DNA of 64,000 nucleotides from Oceanimonas marisflavi (GTDB taxonomy: Bacteria; Pseudomonadota; Gammaproteobacteria; Enterobacterales; Aeromonadaceae). The notes beneath the pieces are model-generated. The model searched no databases, was not told the DNA's origin, and saw only the letters and a program-made list of their open reading frames with translations. Below, one piece after another: positions 1-9,296 of the stretch (position 1 is its first letter; every line of letters begins with the position of its first letter). The stretch is taken from the NCBI RefSeq assembly GCF_003049725.1, contig NZ_QAGM01000006.1:62001-126000 (forward strand), in the 5' to 3' direction. The position numbers were made by a program, and so were the translations under genes.

Positions 1-81
1 GAAGACCGGCTGACGGCGCTGGAAGAAAAAGTACGCGCCCTGGAAGCCCGGCTGGCACGGTTAGAGGGGCCGGACGCCTGA
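1..81 (+). CDS. C-terminal end of an unidentified coiled-coil protein (partial)
   Basis: An open frame enters the window at base 1 and stops with TGA at 79-81. The 26 visible residues (EDRLTALEEKVRALEARLAR, then LEGPDA) have leucines in heptad spacing alternating with Glu/Arg/Lys, as in a coiled coil. The stop overlaps the ATG of the next gene by one base, so the two are probably translationally coupled. The family cannot be named from this tail. Confidence 0.6.
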   Translation, partial: EDRLTALEEKVRALEARLARLEGPDA

Positions 82-854
82 TGTGGGTTTGTGAACTTCA
101 GTTTGACTGCTATCAGGACACCCGGCTGGCCGAGGCCGAGCAGGCCATTCGCCAGTTGCTGGATTCCCTGCGCTACAACGGCCAGATCATCGGCCGGGAA
201 TTTCCCACCGTGATCCATCAGGGCTGGCTCACCAGCCGGGTGGTGTGTCCCGAGCAGGACAGCCTGCACCCGCGCCATTACAGCCGTCAGGTAGAGCTGG
301 CGGTGGAGCAGCTGCACCGGGCCGGGCTCACCAGCCCCAGGGTCAATCCGCGCGGGCCGGATCTCAACTCCGACACCACAGACGAGGCCCACACGCCCCG
401 GTGGCAGGTGCTGTATACCAGCTATCTGCATACCTGCTCCCCCCTGCGTTGTGGCGACCATTTTGCGCCCATCCCCCTTTACCGCATTCCGGCGGTGGCC
501 AACGGCGATTTCAAGCAGGTAGTCAAATGGCAGGAAGACTGGGAAGCCTGTGATCAGCTGCAGATGAACGGCTCCATTCTCGAACACGCCGCGGTGCAGG
601 AAATTTCCGCCACCACCAGTTTGCTGAGCCGCCGGGGCCGGGATCTGGCCAAACGCATCGAATACCTGACCCAGGTGCCGACCTTCTACTACCTCTACCG
701 GGTGGGCGGCGACAGCCTGGCGGCCGAGCAGTCCCGCCCCTGCCCCGGCTGTGGCGGTGACTGGCGCCTTGACGCGCCGCTGCACGATATTTTCGACTTT
801 TTCTGTGAGCCCTGCCGGCTGGTGTCCAACCTGTCCTGGGACTTCAAAGACTGA
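81..854 (+). CDS. DUF2310 zinc-ribbon protein
   Basis: This 257-residue protein resembles the DUF2310 family of predicted Zn-ribbon, possibly nucleic-acid-binding proteins found in Vibrio, Shewanella and Aeromonas. Near the C-terminus there are two Cys pairs, CPGCGG and, about 24 residues later, CEPC, which would hold one zinc ion. The body is soluble with no signal peptide or membrane segment. Its ATG overlaps the stop of the upstream frame by one base. Its last 11 bases overlap the end of syd, which is read from the other strand. The biochemical function is unknown for the family. The family call rests on remembered similarity. Confidence 0.75.
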   Translation: MWVCELQFDCYQDTRLAEAEQAIRQLLDSLRYNGQIIGREFPTVIHQGWLTSRVVCPEQDSLHPRHYSRQVELAVEQLHRAGLTSPRVNPRGPDLNSDTTDEAHTPRWQVLYTSYLHTCSPLRCGDHFAPIPLYRIPAVANGDFKQVVKWQEDWEACDQLQMNGSILEHAAVQEISATTSLLSRRGRDLAKRIEYLTQVPTFYYLYRVGGDSLAAEQSRPCPGCGGDWRLDAPLHDIFDFFCEPCRLVSNLSWDFKD

Positions 855-1380
855 CCGGCTCGGCCCGGCGCAGAAAGGTGGCCAGATCCGGCGCCAGGGT
901 GCCGATGGCGCCCTTGCCCAGACGCTCGAGCAGCACGGCGCCGCTGGCATTGTCCAGCGTCACCAGCCGGTGCTCGTCCCGGCAGGTGGCAATAAACCAG
1001 GTGGCCGGCAGCCCGAGCTTGCGCTGCATCAGCTGGTGACCAATCTGGTTTTGCTGCAGCCGCTCAAAGTCGGCCTGATTCCAGGGCTGCAGCAGGGTCA
1101 CGAACAGCCCCTTGTAACACAGGGGCACATGCCCGGCGTAATAATGGCCGAACAGCGCCGCCAGCGACGGATGCACCGGCATGTCCAGCGCCTCGCCCAG
1201 ATTGTCAAAACTGCCGGGCTCGGGGCGCGCAAAGGGGCGCCAGGCCACCCGGCCATGGTGCGCCGGCAACAACTCGGCGGGCGACGGCTCGCCGGGGTCG
1301 TGCTCTGCCAGGGGCTGGCCATAGCACCGGCGATAGTGTTCAAACAGGGCAGCCAGTGCCGGCACCACTTGATTCTCCAT
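844..1380 (-). CDS. syd: SecY-interacting protein Syd
   Basis: Syd is a small cytosolic protein that binds SecY at the inner membrane and can disturb improperly assembled SecYEG translocons. The 178-residue product matches the Escherichia protein in length (about 181) and in blocks such as [24 protein letters not shown] and the C-terminal LATFL. It is acidic overall and has no membrane segment. It is divergent from queF, as in Escherichia, where syd and queF are also neighbours. The 3' end overlaps the convergent DUF2310 gene by 11 bases. Confidence 0.93.
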   Translation of the reverse strand: MENQVVPALAALFEHYRRCYGQPLAEHDPGEPSPAELLPAHHGRVAWRPFARPEPGSFDNLGEALDMPVHPSLAALFGHYYAGHVPLCYKGLFVTLLQPWNQADFERLQQNQIGHQLMQRKLGLPATWFIATCRDEHRLVTLDNASGAVLLERLGKGAIGTLAPDLATFLRRAEPVSL

Positions 1381-1444
1381 GGCAAAGCCTCACAATGTTT
1401 TTAGAAATGTATACAAGGCCCCATTTTATCAAGCGGACTTTCAA

Positions 1445-2296
1445 ATGACACCAGAGCAGAAATACCAACAGAGCCCCGCCCTTGCCGAACTGCCCCTGGG
1501 CAAGCAGAGCAGCTATGTCAGCGAATATGATCCCAATCAGCTGCAGGCGGTGCCGCGCAGCCTGAACCGGGACGATCTGGGCCTGGAGGCCGCTGCCCTG
1601 CCCTTTTCCGGTGAAGATCTGTGGAACCTGTATGAACTGTCCTGGCTCAATGCCAGAGGCAAGCCCATGGTGGCCATGGGCGAGGTGCGGGTGCCCGCCA
1701 CCAGCGTCAACCTGATCGAATCCAAGTCGTTCAAACTTTACCTCAACAGCTTTAACCAGAGCCGCTTTGAGAGCCTGACCGCGGTGGAAGAAACCCTGGC
1801 CCGGGATCTGTCCGCCTGCGCCCAGGGCAAGGTCACCGTCAAACTCTATGAGCTGCAGTTTGCGCCGGCCCAGTTCGGCCGTCTGCCCGGCCACTGCATC
1901 GATCAGCTCGATATCGACATTGACCGCTACCAGCCCGATCCCGCCCTGCTGGCCAACGCCACCGAGACGGAAGAGGTCAGCGAAACCCTGCATTCCCACC
2001 TGCTCAAGTCCAACTGCCTGGTCACCGGTCAGCCCGACTGGGGCAGCATCATGATCCGCTATCAGGGGCCGCGCATTCGTCAGGATGTGTTGCTGCGCTA
2101 TCTGGTGAGCTTTCGTCAGCACAACGAGTTTCATGAACAGTGCGTGGAGCGCATTTTCATGGATCTGATGCAGCACTGCCGACCAAAGGAGCTGACCGTT
2201 TACGCCCGTTATACCCGCCGGGGCGGGCTGGATATCAACCCCTATCGCAGCAATGTGGCCGGCAAGGCCGCCAACGTGCGGCTGCTGCGCCAGTAA
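1445..2296 (+). CDS. queF: NADPH-dependent 7-cyano-7-deazaguanine reductase QueF
   Basis: QueF reduces preQ0 to preQ1 with two NADPH in the queuosine tRNA-modification pathway. The ATG at 1445 gives 283 residues, matching the long type II QueF of Escherichia (282); the frame is open 22 codons further upstream, but that extension has no counterpart. The catalytic Cys191 and Asp198 lie in [13 protein letters not shown]. The NADPH/preQ0 region [11 protein letters not shown] and the C-terminal FHEQCVERI and [11 protein letters not shown] blocks are intact. A short purine-rich stretch (gcgga) precedes the start. No preQ1 riboswitch is evident in the 64 bases between syd and queF. Confidence 0.95.
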   Translation: MTPEQKYQQSPALAELPLGKQSSYVSEYDPNQLQAVPRSLNRDDLGLEAAALPFSGEDLWNLYELSWLNARGKPMVAMGEVRVPATSVNLIESKSFKLYLNSFNQSRFESLTAVEETLARDLSACAQGKVTVKLYELQFAPAQFGRLPGHCIDQLDIDIDRYQPDPALLANATETEEVSETLHSHLLKSNCLVTGQPDWGSIMIRYQGPRIRQDVLLRYLVSFRQHNEFHEQCVERIFMDLMQHCRPKELTVYARYTRRGGLDINPYRSNVAGKAANVRLLRQ

Positions 2297-2379
2297 CCGG
2301 CTGACACACCAAGGCTGGACGCAGGCCGGCGGGCTTCGTACACTGCGCCACTGGCCCGATTGCTTCGGTATCGATTATT

Positions 2380-4638
2380 GTGATTCTGTCTGTCGCCGTT
2401 CTGGTGTCACATCTGGCGGGCACCCCGCCACTGTCGTCTTACCAACCGGAGCCCGCTGCACTGCAGCGGGCCCGGCAGCTTATGCTGAGCCGGCCCGGCG
2501 AGTGCGTGGCCCTGACCCACCATTTTCTGCAGCGCAAGGAGGCCAAGCCCGCCTCCATGTTCAACTCGCGCCAGGAGCTGGACAAACTGGAGCAGGCCAA
2601 ACGCTATCGCACCCGCGGACAGACCTTTACCGCCTGGCAGCTGCAGGCCCTGTGTCAGGCCAACGACGGCCAGCTGCTGCCGGCCGACGCCAGCATCAAC
2701 AAGGCCATCAGTCTGGCCCGTCAGCACCGCCAGCATGACGCCCTGGTCATCGCCCTGCTGCTCAAGGCCAAACTCGCGCTGGCCGGCCAGCAGCCAGACA
2801 AGGCACAGGCGCTGCTGGACGAAGCCAGAAAGGTAAACCTGCCTGCCGATACCGGACTGTCGGGAGATCTGCAGTTGCTGCAGGCCACCGTATTGCTGCA
2901 ACGGAATCGTTTTGACGAAGCCCGCCAGGCCTTTGAGCAGGTGCGACTGCAGGCCATGCAGCAGGACGACTCACCCCGCCAGGCCTGGGCCAACTTTTTG
3001 CTGGGGGAGTATTACCTGCAGCTGCAGCAGGACGAGCTGGCCCTGTCTCACTTTCAGGAAACCCTGGACGTGCTGGGTGATCGCCGTCAGTTCTACGTCA
3101 AGGCACTGGCCACCAAAAAGGCCGCCAGCATTTATGCCACCCTGGGCCAGAACGACAAGGCGCTGCAATACGCCAACCAGTCCACCACCGAGTTTGAACA
3201 GCTGGGCAACAGCCCGCTGCTGATCAGTTCACTGATCAATCTGGGCCAGGTCACCCGGGCCGGAGACGATGCCAACCTGGCGCTGGTGTATTTTTTTAAC
3301 GCCCTGGATCTGGTCAAAATACAGGGAGACGCCGAGCTGATGGCCCGACTTTATCTGGACATTGGCCAGTCCTATGCCCAGCTGGGCAACTTTAGTGAGG
3401 CCCGCCACTACCTGGACATGGCCCGTACCGGCTTTGAACACAGCCAGGATATTCCCCGCCAGGCCGACACCCTGATGCAGCTGGGTAAAATGCACCTGGC
3501 CCAGCAGGAATATGGCCTGGCGCTGCTACGCCTGGAGCGCGCCCTGGCCCTGTCCCAGGGGCTCGACGATGTGCTGCGGCTGATGGAAAGCCACCGGCTG
3601 CTGGCTCAGCTGTTTGAGCAAAGCGGCAACACGGCCGGAGCGCTGACACACCAGAAGGCGCTGCACGCCTATTTCCGGCAGGCTACCACGGTTAACCGGC
3701 TGCTGACCCAGAGCCTGGTGCAGGACAATGAACAGCAACTGCAACAGGAAAGAGAGCTGAGCGATCTGGGCCGGCGCAGCGAAAAGCTGCAGCAGGACAG
3801 GGAGCACTTTGCCCTGCTGGCCGCCGGCCTCAGCCTGCTGTCGCCCCTGCTGCTCTACGGGTTGTTGCGCAATTACATTCGCAGCCGCCGGCTGCTGGCT
3901 CAGAATCAGGAGCTGCAGCAGACCCTGCTGATCGAACCCCTGACCGGCCTCCCCAACTGGCGTCAGCTGATGCAGCGCCTGCCCCAGGAAATGGCCCGTC
4001 AGCAACTGCGCTCGGAGCAGTGGTATCTGGACGAAGAGCAGGCCCGGCCCTTTGACGACAAGATTTATTACCTGCTGCTGCAGGTGCCCTTTATGATCAG
4101 CATGCGCGAACGGGTGGGGCTGGCCAATACCACCGAGATCCAGCATCAGCTGGGCGAGTACCTGCGCGGCCGCACCCACCCCGGCGCCCGGCTTTACGAT
4201 CTGCGTGATGGCCAGTTTATTTACGCCATTCCCCAGAAAGAAGTGCCGGCGCTGCAACAGACCCTGACGGCTCTGGAGCGCATGTTTGCCGAGTTTCCCT
4301 GCCAGTTTGATCTGGACAGACGCCTGTTTACCGGCATTATCGGCCATCCGTTTCTGCCCAAGGCGCCCCACGCGCTGGACGATATGCGCCTGGGTGACAT
4401 TCTCTACCTGGCCATGGCGGCGGCCCGGCAGCTGGGGGAAAAAACCGGTGAGTCGGCCTGGGTGGAGCTGGTGGCGGTGGACTGCCAGCAGGCGGCCTTT
4501 TTTACCGGCGATATTCGCACCTGCTGTATTCAGGGTATTATGAAAGGACTGGTCAAGGTCAACAGCTCTCATAAAAAACATCAGGTCGACTGGCAGGCAC
4601 TGCTGCCGGCATTAACATCAACCGATTCGACCAACTAA
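2380..4638 (+). CDS. TPR-repeat membrane protein with a degenerate GGDEF-like domain
   Basis: The 752-residue protein starts at a GTG with a hydrophobic N-terminus that may be a signal peptide or anchor; the true start could lie slightly upstream because the frame stays open. Residues about 60-440 form tandem tetratricopeptide repeats (recurring LGQxxxALxYxxxAL patterns). A coiled-coil stretch leads into one membrane segment at about 476-496. From about 516 the sequence begins like a GGDEF domain (IEPLTGLPNWRQLMQRL), but where the signature should be there is RDGQF (about 609-613). It is therefore unlikely to make cyclic di-GMP. The layout suggests a periplasmic TPR sensor linked to a cytoplasmic pseudo-cyclase. 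The ligand is unknown. Confidence 0.7.
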   Translation: MILSVAVLVSHLAGTPPLSSYQPEPAALQRARQLMLSRPGECVALTHHFLQRKEAKPASMFNSRQELDKLEQAKRYRTRGQTFTAWQLQALCQANDGQLLPADASINKAISLARQHRQHDALVIALLLKAKLALAGQQPDKAQALLDEARKVNLPADTGLSGDLQLLQATVLLQRNRFDEARQAFEQVRLQAMQQDDSPRQAWANFLLGEYYLQLQQDELALSHFQETLDVLGDRRQFYVKALATKKAASIYATLGQNDKALQYANQSTTEFEQLGNSPLLISSLINLGQVTRAGDDANLALVYFFNALDLVKIQGDAELMARLYLDIGQSYAQLGNFSEARHYLDMARTGFEHSQDIPRQADTLMQLGKMHLAQQEYGLALLRLERALALSQGLDDVLRLMESHRLLAQLFEQSGNTAGALTHQKALHAYFRQATTVNRLLTQSLVQDNEQQLQQERELSDLGRRSEKLQQDREHFALLAAGLSLLSPLLLYGLLRNYIRSRRLLAQNQELQQTLLIEPLTGLPNWRQLMQRLPQEMARQQLRSEQWYLDEEQARPFDDKIYYLLLQVPFMISMRERVGLANTTEIQHQLGEYLRGRTHPGARLYDLRDGQFIYAIPQKEVPALQQTLTALERMFAEFPCQFDLDRRLFTGIIGHPFLPKAPHALDDMRLGDILYLAMAAARQLGEKTGESAWVELVAVDCQQAAFFTGDIRTCCIQGIMKGLVKVNSSHKKHQVDWQALLPALTSTDSTN

Positions 4639-4728
4639 GTGAAAAAGCGCCATTCCGGGCGAAGCCATGCAGGATGCCATCAGCTCGTTTTCGTCTGAGC
4701 CTGTTTTATTATTTTTTAGGGATAAACC

Positions 4729-6084
4729 ATGATTACCCATATTAATCCGGTGGGCAGCATGAACCTGCTGTCCCAAATCGAGGTGGATCGCCTCAAGCAA
4801 TCGGCTTCAGGCAGTCTGTACCAGTTATTTCGCAACTGTGCGCTGGCGGTGCTCAACTCCGGCAGCAAAACCGACAGCTCCAAGGAAATTCTTGAGCGTT
4901 ACAAAAACTTCGACATTAACGTCATCCGCCGGGAACGGGGAGTCAAGCTGGAGCTGTTCAACCCGCCCGAACATGCTTTTGTGGACGGTGAAATCATTCG
5001 CAGTATTCAGGATCACCTGTTTTCCGTGCTGCGCGACATCATTTATGTCAACAGCCACCTGCAGGCCAACCCCCAGCTGAACCTGACCGCGTCTACCCAT
5101 ATCACCGATCTGGTGTTTTCCATTCTGCGCCACGCCCGGGCCATTAACCCGGGCGCCGATCCCAGCCTGGTGGTGTGCTGGGGGGGGCACTCCATCAGTC
5201 CGGCCGAATATCAGTATACCCGGGAGGTGGGCAACGAGCTGGGGCTGCGCGAGCTCAATATCTGCACCGGTTGCGGCCCCGGCGCCATGGAGGGCCCGAT
5301 GAAGGGCGCCGCCGTGGGCCACGCCAAACAGCGGGTGACCGGCAGCCGCTATGTGGGCCTGACCGAGCCGTCCATTATCGCCGCCGAGCCGCCCAACCCC
5401 ATCGTTAACGAGCTGGTGATACTGCCGGACATTGAAAAGCGCCTGGAAGCCTTTGTGCGCCTGGGCCATGGCATTATTGTCTTTCCCGGCGGCGTGGGCA
5501 CGGCGGAAGAGATCCTCTATATTCTGGGCATCATGATGCACCCGGAAAACCGCAATCAGCCGTTGCCGATCATTCTTACCGGACCCAGGGAAAGCGCCAA
5601 CTACTTCCGCAGTGTGGACGAATTTATCGGCAATACCCTGGGGCCGGATGCCCAGGCCATGTATGAAATCATTATCGATGATCCGGCCGAAGTGGCCCGG
5701 CGCCTGAAAACCACCATGCCGCTGGTGCGGGACTACCGCAAGTCGGTGGGCGACGCCTACTCCTTTAACTGGTCGCTCAAGATCGAGCCCGAGTTTCAGC
5801 TGCCCTTTGAGCCCGATCACGACAACATGGCCAACCTCAACCTGCACTGGGAGCAGGCGCCCCAGCAGCTGGCCGCCAATCTGCGCCGGGCCTTTTCGGG
5901 CATAGTGGCGGGCAACGTCAAGGAAAGCGGCCTGCGCGCCATTGAGAAAAAGGGACCTTTCCTGATCAACGGCGATCCCAAGCTGATGAAGATGATGGAC
6001 AAGCTGCTGCGCCAGTTTGTGGAGCAACAGCGCATGAAGCTGCCCGGCTCCGCCTACGAGCCCTGCTACCGCATTAACCGCTGA
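4729..6084 (+). CDS. ppnN: Nucleotide 5'-monophosphate nucleosidase PpnN (YgdH, LOG family)
   Basis: PpnN hydrolyses purine and pyrimidine nucleoside monophosphates to the base and ribose 5-phosphate and is allosterically controlled by (p)ppGpp in Escherichia. The 451-residue product has the family's usual length and three-part layout: an N-terminal domain, a central Rossmann-like LOG domain with [14 protein letters not shown] and [10 protein letters not shown] (about 250-260), and a C-terminal DUF3412-type domain. The start follows a ttagggat ribosome binding site. xni begins one base after the stop, so the two are co-transcribed. Escherichia carries ppnN and xni in the same region, with sdaC and sdaB between them. 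Confidence 0.95.
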   Translation: MITHINPVGSMNLLSQIEVDRLKQSASGSLYQLFRNCALAVLNSGSKTDSSKEILERYKNFDINVIRRERGVKLELFNPPEHAFVDGEIIRSIQDHLFSVLRDIIYVNSHLQANPQLNLTASTHITDLVFSILRHARAINPGADPSLVVCWGGHSISPAEYQYTREVGNELGLRELNICTGCGPGAMEGPMKGAAVGHAKQRVTGSRYVGLTEPSIIAAEPPNPIVNELVILPDIEKRLEAFVRLGHGIIVFPGGVGTAEEILYILGIMMHPENRNQPLPIILTGPRESANYFRSVDEFIGNTLGPDAQAMYEIIIDDPAEVARRLKTTMPLVRDYRKSVGDAYSFNWSLKIEPEFQLPFEPDHDNMANLNLHWEQAPQQLAANLRRAFSGIVAGNVKESGLRAIEKKGPFLINGDPKLMKMMDKLLRQFVEQQRMKLPGSAYEPCYRINR

Positions 6085-6085
6085 G

Positions 6086-6874
6086 GTGACGGTGCAACTG
6101 CTGATCCTCGACGCCATGAATCTGATCCGCCGGCTGCATGCGGTGCAGCAGGGTCAGCACAGTCAGACCGAGGCACAGCTGGCGGCCACTCAGGCCGCCC
6201 TGGTGCAGGCAGCCGGCAAGCTGCTGGCCCGGTTCCGGCCCAGCCATGTGGTGGCGGTGTTCGACGGCGCCCCGGTGGGCTTTCGTCATCGCCTTCACCC
6301 CGACTACAAGGCCAACCGCCAGCCCATGCCGGCAGAGCTGGCAGACTACCTCGGGGAGCTGCAGCAGGCGCTGTGGCAGCAGGGCATAGACGCCCTGCTG
6401 TCGGACAGCGAGGAAGCGGACGATCTGGTGGCCACCCTGGCCTGCCGGCTGGCTCAACACGGCGGTCACAGCATTATCGTCTCCACCGACAAGGGGTTCT
6501 GCCAGTTGCTGGGGCCCCATGTTCAGGTCTGGGATCACTTCGGCCAGCGCTGGCTGGACGAAGCCCATGTGCAGCAAAAGTTCGGCCTGGCACCGCCTCA
6601 GCTGGTGGATTACTGGGCGCTGACCGGTGTGTCCGGCAGCGGCATTCGGGGCGTGCCCGGCATTGGCCCCAAACGGGCAAACGCCCTGCTGCAACAATTC
6701 GGCAACCTGGATGCCATGCTGACCGCCTCTGCCGGCACCAAAGAACAAAACACCGTGCAGCAGCACAAAGACGATGCGCTACTGGCACGGCAGCTGGTCA
6801 AGCTGGTGGATGATATTGAGCTGGGGGTGAATTTGCAGCAGCTTCGATATCGCAATCAGACCAAAGGGCCATAG
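6086..6874 (+). CDS. xni: Flap endonuclease Xni (ExoIX/YgdG)
   Basis: Xni is a stand-alone relative of the 5'-3' exonuclease domain of DNA polymerase I and cleaves flap structures. The product has about 262 residues from a GTG at 6086, with a second GTG at 6092 as an alternative. Acidic metal-binding clusters are visible (LDAMN near the N-terminus, SEEADD and STDKG centrally), followed by the helix-hairpin-helix segment GVPGIGPKRA. The start lies one base after the ppnN stop, so translation is probably coupled. Confidence 0.93.
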   Translation: MTVQLLILDAMNLIRRLHAVQQGQHSQTEAQLAATQAALVQAAGKLLARFRPSHVVAVFDGAPVGFRHRLHPDYKANRQPMPAELADYLGELQQALWQQGIDALLSDSEEADDLVATLACRLAQHGGHSIIVSTDKGFCQLLGPHVQVWDHFGQRWLDEAHVQQKFGLAPPQLVDYWALTGVSGSGIRGVPGIGPKRANALLQQFGNLDAMLTASAGTKEQNTVQQHKDDALLARQLVKLVDDIELGVNLQQLRYRNQTKGP

Positions 6875-6950
6875 GAAAAACAGGTATAAAATGTTATAAA
6901 GTCGCTGCAAAAGACAATATAACCAGACCACTGACAACGGAAGCTGCCCC

Positions 6951-7958
6951 ATGAATAAACGCAGTATTACCGTGATCCCGGGGGACGGCATCGGTCCCAG
7001 CATTATCGATGCCGCCCTGCGCATTATGGATCACGCAGGTTGTGACTTTCACTATGACTACGCCGACGCCGGCCTGATGGCCCTGGAAAAACACGGCGAG
7101 TTGCTTCCCCAGGCTACCCTCGACCTTATTACCCAGAATAAAATCGCCCTCAAGGGCCCCCTCACCACCCCGGTGGGCGGCGGTTTTACCTCCATCAACG
7201 TGTCCCTGCGCAAGCTGTTCAACCTCTACGCCAACGTGCGCCCGGTGGTGTCGTTTGAAGGCACTCAAAGCCGCTTCGACAATATCGACATCATCACCAT
7301 TCGGGAAAATACCGAAGGCATGTATTCCGGCGCCGGTCAGAAGCGCTCCGAGGACAATGCCAGCGCCGAAGCCATGAGCATCATCACCCGGGAAGGGGCC
7401 GAGCGCATCGTGACCTTTGCCTATGAGCTGGCCCGCAACGAAGGCCGCAAAAAGGTGACCGTGGTGCACAAGGCCAATATTCTCAAATCCACCTCCGGGC
7501 TGTTTCTGGAAGTGGCCCGGGAAGTGTCACAGCGCTATCCGGACATTGAAACCAATGAGATGATCGTGGATGCCGCCTGCATGAACCTGGTGATGTATCC
7601 GGAACGCTTTGACGTGATCGTGACCACCAACCTGTTTGGCGACATTCTCTCTGATCTGTGCGCCGGCCTGGTCGGCGGTCTGGGCATGGCGCCAGGCGCC
7701 AACATCGGCAAGGATGTGGCCATTTTCGAAGCCGTTCACGGCTCGGCCCCCGACATTGCCGGCCAGAACATCGCCAACCCCTGCTCGGTGATCCTGGCCT
7801 CCATTCAGATGCTGGAGCATCTTGGCATGGCCGACAAGGCGGCGCAGATCCGCAACGCCGTGGCCAGAACCATTGCCGAGGGCAAGACGGTTACCCGGGA
7901 TCTGGGCGGCAACGCCAGCACCACGGAATTTACCGACGCCATTATTGCCAACCTTTAA
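6951..7958 (+). CDS. NAD-dependent isocitrate dehydrogenase
   Basis: The 335-residue protein belongs to the isocitrate/isopropylmalate dehydrogenase family. It has the compact length and sequence of the NAD-type isocitrate dehydrogenase found in Shewanella and Aeromonas relatives rather than Escherichia-type Icd (about 416). Visible marks are IPGDGIGP, the substrate motif IRENTEGMYSG (isopropylmalate dehydrogenases have RELTGGIYFG), the catalytic Lys in HKANILK, the metal-binding Asp residues in NLFGDILSDL, and HGSAPDIAGQNIANP near the cofactor. The role is oxidative decarboxylation of isocitrate to 2-oxoglutarate in the citrate cycle. It has its own AT-rich upstream region. NAD rather than NADP use is inferred from similarity. 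Confidence 0.88.
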   Translation: MNKRSITVIPGDGIGPSIIDAALRIMDHAGCDFHYDYADAGLMALEKHGELLPQATLDLITQNKIALKGPLTTPVGGGFTSINVSLRKLFNLYANVRPVVSFEGTQSRFDNIDIITIRENTEGMYSGAGQKRSEDNASAEAMSIITREGAERIVTFAYELARNEGRKKVTVVHKANILKSTSGLFLEVAREVSQRYPDIETNEMIVDAACMNLVMYPERFDVIVTTNLFGDILSDLCAGLVGGLGMAPGANIGKDVAIFEAVHGSAPDIAGQNIANPCSVILASIQMLEHLGMADKAAQIRNAVARTIAEGKTVTRDLGGNASTTEFTDAIIANL

Positions 7959-7962
7959 ATTT

Positions 7963-8031
7963 GTAGGCCCCGTTTTAACGGGGCAACAGTGCCACATGCG
8001 GTACGGTTTGCCCGAATGAATTCGGGCCTAC
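7963..8031. repeat. Inverted pair of GTAG-headed palindromes (REP/BIME-like)
   Basis: Five bases after the isocitrate dehydrogenase stop, GTAG is followed by the palindrome GCCCCGTTTTAACGGGGC (7967-7984). A second palindrome in opposite orientation ends at 8031 and, read from the other strand, is GTAG plus GCCCGAATTCATTCGGGC. A conserved GTAG head before a palindrome, arranged in facing pairs, is the known hallmark of REP elements mobilised by RAYT-type transposases. No such transposase gene is in this window. Confidence 0.7.
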
Positions 8032-8034
8032 AAA

Positions 8035-8064
8035 AACGGCGCTGTGAAAACAGCGCCGTTTTTT
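8035..8064 (+). terminator. Rho-independent terminator after NAD-isocitrate dehydrogenase
   Basis: A ten-base-pair stem, AACGGCGCTG (8035-8044) and CAGCGCCGTT (8051-8060) around a TGAAAA loop, runs into a T tract. It follows the isocitrate dehydrogenase gene and the REP pair. Confidence 0.85.
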
Positions 8065-8107
8065 ATACGTGGTTGTGAATAATCGGGTTGCCGCTTCGCG
8101 CCAAATT

Positions 8108-8168
8108 GCGGGCAAGCTGCCCGCGCTCCAAAGCCGCGTAGGTTGGAATGAGCGAAGCGAATTCCAAC
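8108..8168. repeat. GGAG-headed and GTAG-headed REP-like palindromes
   Basis: Bases 8108-8129 read from the minus strand as GGAGC followed by the palindrome GCGGGCAGCTTGCCCGC. Bases 8138-8168 read as GTAG plus a palindrome of the type GTTGGAATgagcGAAGCGaATTCCAAC. A relative of the first lies at 12048-12069 and relatives of the second at 11953-12035 and 61171-61252, so these are dispersed families. Together with the pair at 7963 they fill the gap between two convergent genes. Confidence 0.65.
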
Positions 8169-8204
8169 ATTCCGCAGGCGCCTCCTGACGGCTCCCCGAA
8201 GGGG

Positions 8205-9296
8205 TCAGGCTTTGGGCTCCAGTTTCGCTACCTTGCGCGGCTGGCACACGTGCACGGTGATCTCTTCCCGGTCGTGGTAAAGCTGTTTGGCCTGCACCTG
8301 AAAGCCGCCCAGCTGGTCGAGCTTTTCCTGCAGCTGCTGCAGGTTGTGCACCGCCTCGGCGTAACGCTTTTTCATCGGCAGCTTGAGGTTGAAAATGGCT
8401 TCCTGGCAGTCTTCTTCCAGCAGCCAGTCGGCCATCAGCGCCACCACCCGGGCCGGTTTTTCCACCATGTCGCACACCAGCCAGTACACGTTCTTGCGGC
8501 TGGGCCGCCACTTGAAGCCGTCTTCCCGGTAGTGCTTGACCTGGCCGGTGTCCATCAGGCTCTCGGCCATGGGGCCGTTGTCGATGGCTGCCACCATCAT
8601 GCCCCGGGCCACCAGCTGGTAGGTCCAGCCGCCGGGAGCCGCGCCCAGATCCACGCCGCGCAGGCCGGAGGTGAGCCGGGTGTCCCACTCTTCCCGGGGA
8701 ATAAACACATGAAAGGCCTCTTCCAGCTTGAGGCTGGAACGGCTGGGGGCATCGGCGGGAAAACGCAGCCGGGGAATACCCATATGAAAGGGCGACTGGT
8801 TGTAAGAATAGGAATAGCCCAGCATCACCCGGTTGTTGGCGGTAAAGAACAAATGCAGGGTGGGCCGGTTGCGGGCCTCGGCCCGGGTCAGCACGCCCTT
8901 GCCACGCAGGGCCTGGCGCGCCGGCACGGTGAACTTGCGGCAAAAGCGCGACAGCTCCTTGCCCTCGTTGGTGTCGGCGGTCTCCACCCGGATCTCGCCG
9001 CACAGGGGCATGCCCTCGGCGGCGTCGAGGATCGGGCTGATGCGATCATCCAGGGGCAGCTCGGTCAGCTCGGCCCACACCACCAGCATCTGGCGGGCGA
9101 AAATCAGCTCGCGAAACGGCAGCTTGCGCGCCAGCAGATCGCCGTCTTCCGGCTGAAAGCACTCATACACCACATAACCGCTGTCGTCCCTGGTGCGGGC
9201 AAAGCCGGGGCAGCCCATCTGCCCGGCCCGGTCCTGAATTTCGGCCGCCGCTTCTTTTTCAAATCCGGGACGGCAATATATCAACAACTGTTTCAT
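8205..9296 (-). CDS. rlmM: 23S rRNA C2498 2'-O-methyltransferase RlmM
   Basis: RlmM methylates the ribose of C2498 in the peptidyl transferase region of 23S rRNA before 50S assembly. The 363-residue product matches the family length. It begins [20 protein letters not shown], has an N-terminal THUMP-like half and a C-terminal Rossmann methyltransferase half with the SAM motif [14 protein letters not shown] (about 215-230), then LVCDMVEKP. The ATG overlaps the ygdD stop by four bases, so it is the last gene of a gcvA-hydrolase-ygdD-rlmM operon. Confidence 0.95.
   Translation of the reverse strand: MKQLLIYCRPGFEKEAAAEIQDRAGQMGCPGFARTRDDSGYVVYECFQPEDGDLLARKLPFRELIFARQMLVVWAELTELPLDDRISPILDAAEGMPLCGEIRVETADTNEGKELSRFCRKFTVPARQALRGKGVLTRAEARNRPTLHLFFTANNRVMLGYSYSYNQSPFHMGIPRLRFPADAPSRSSLKLEEAFHVFIPREEWDTRLTSGLRGVDLGAAPGGWTYQLVARGMMVAAIDNGPMAESLMDTGQVKHYREDGFKWRPSRKNVYWLVCDMVEKPARVVALMADWLLEEDCQEAIFNLKLPMKKRYAEAVHNLQQLQEKLDQLGGFQVQAKQLYHDREEITVHVCQPRKVAKLEPKA

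Noticed and set aside
1381-1444. PreQ1 riboswitch before queF
   Set aside because: The gap is only 64 bases and shows no preQ1 aptamer hairpin with an A-rich tail.
4825-6117. Long minus-strand open frame (about 430 codons) opposite ppnN
   Set aside because: It is a mirror of the strongly supported ppnN frame in G+C-rich DNA; its translation is low in recognisable structure and has no family similarity.
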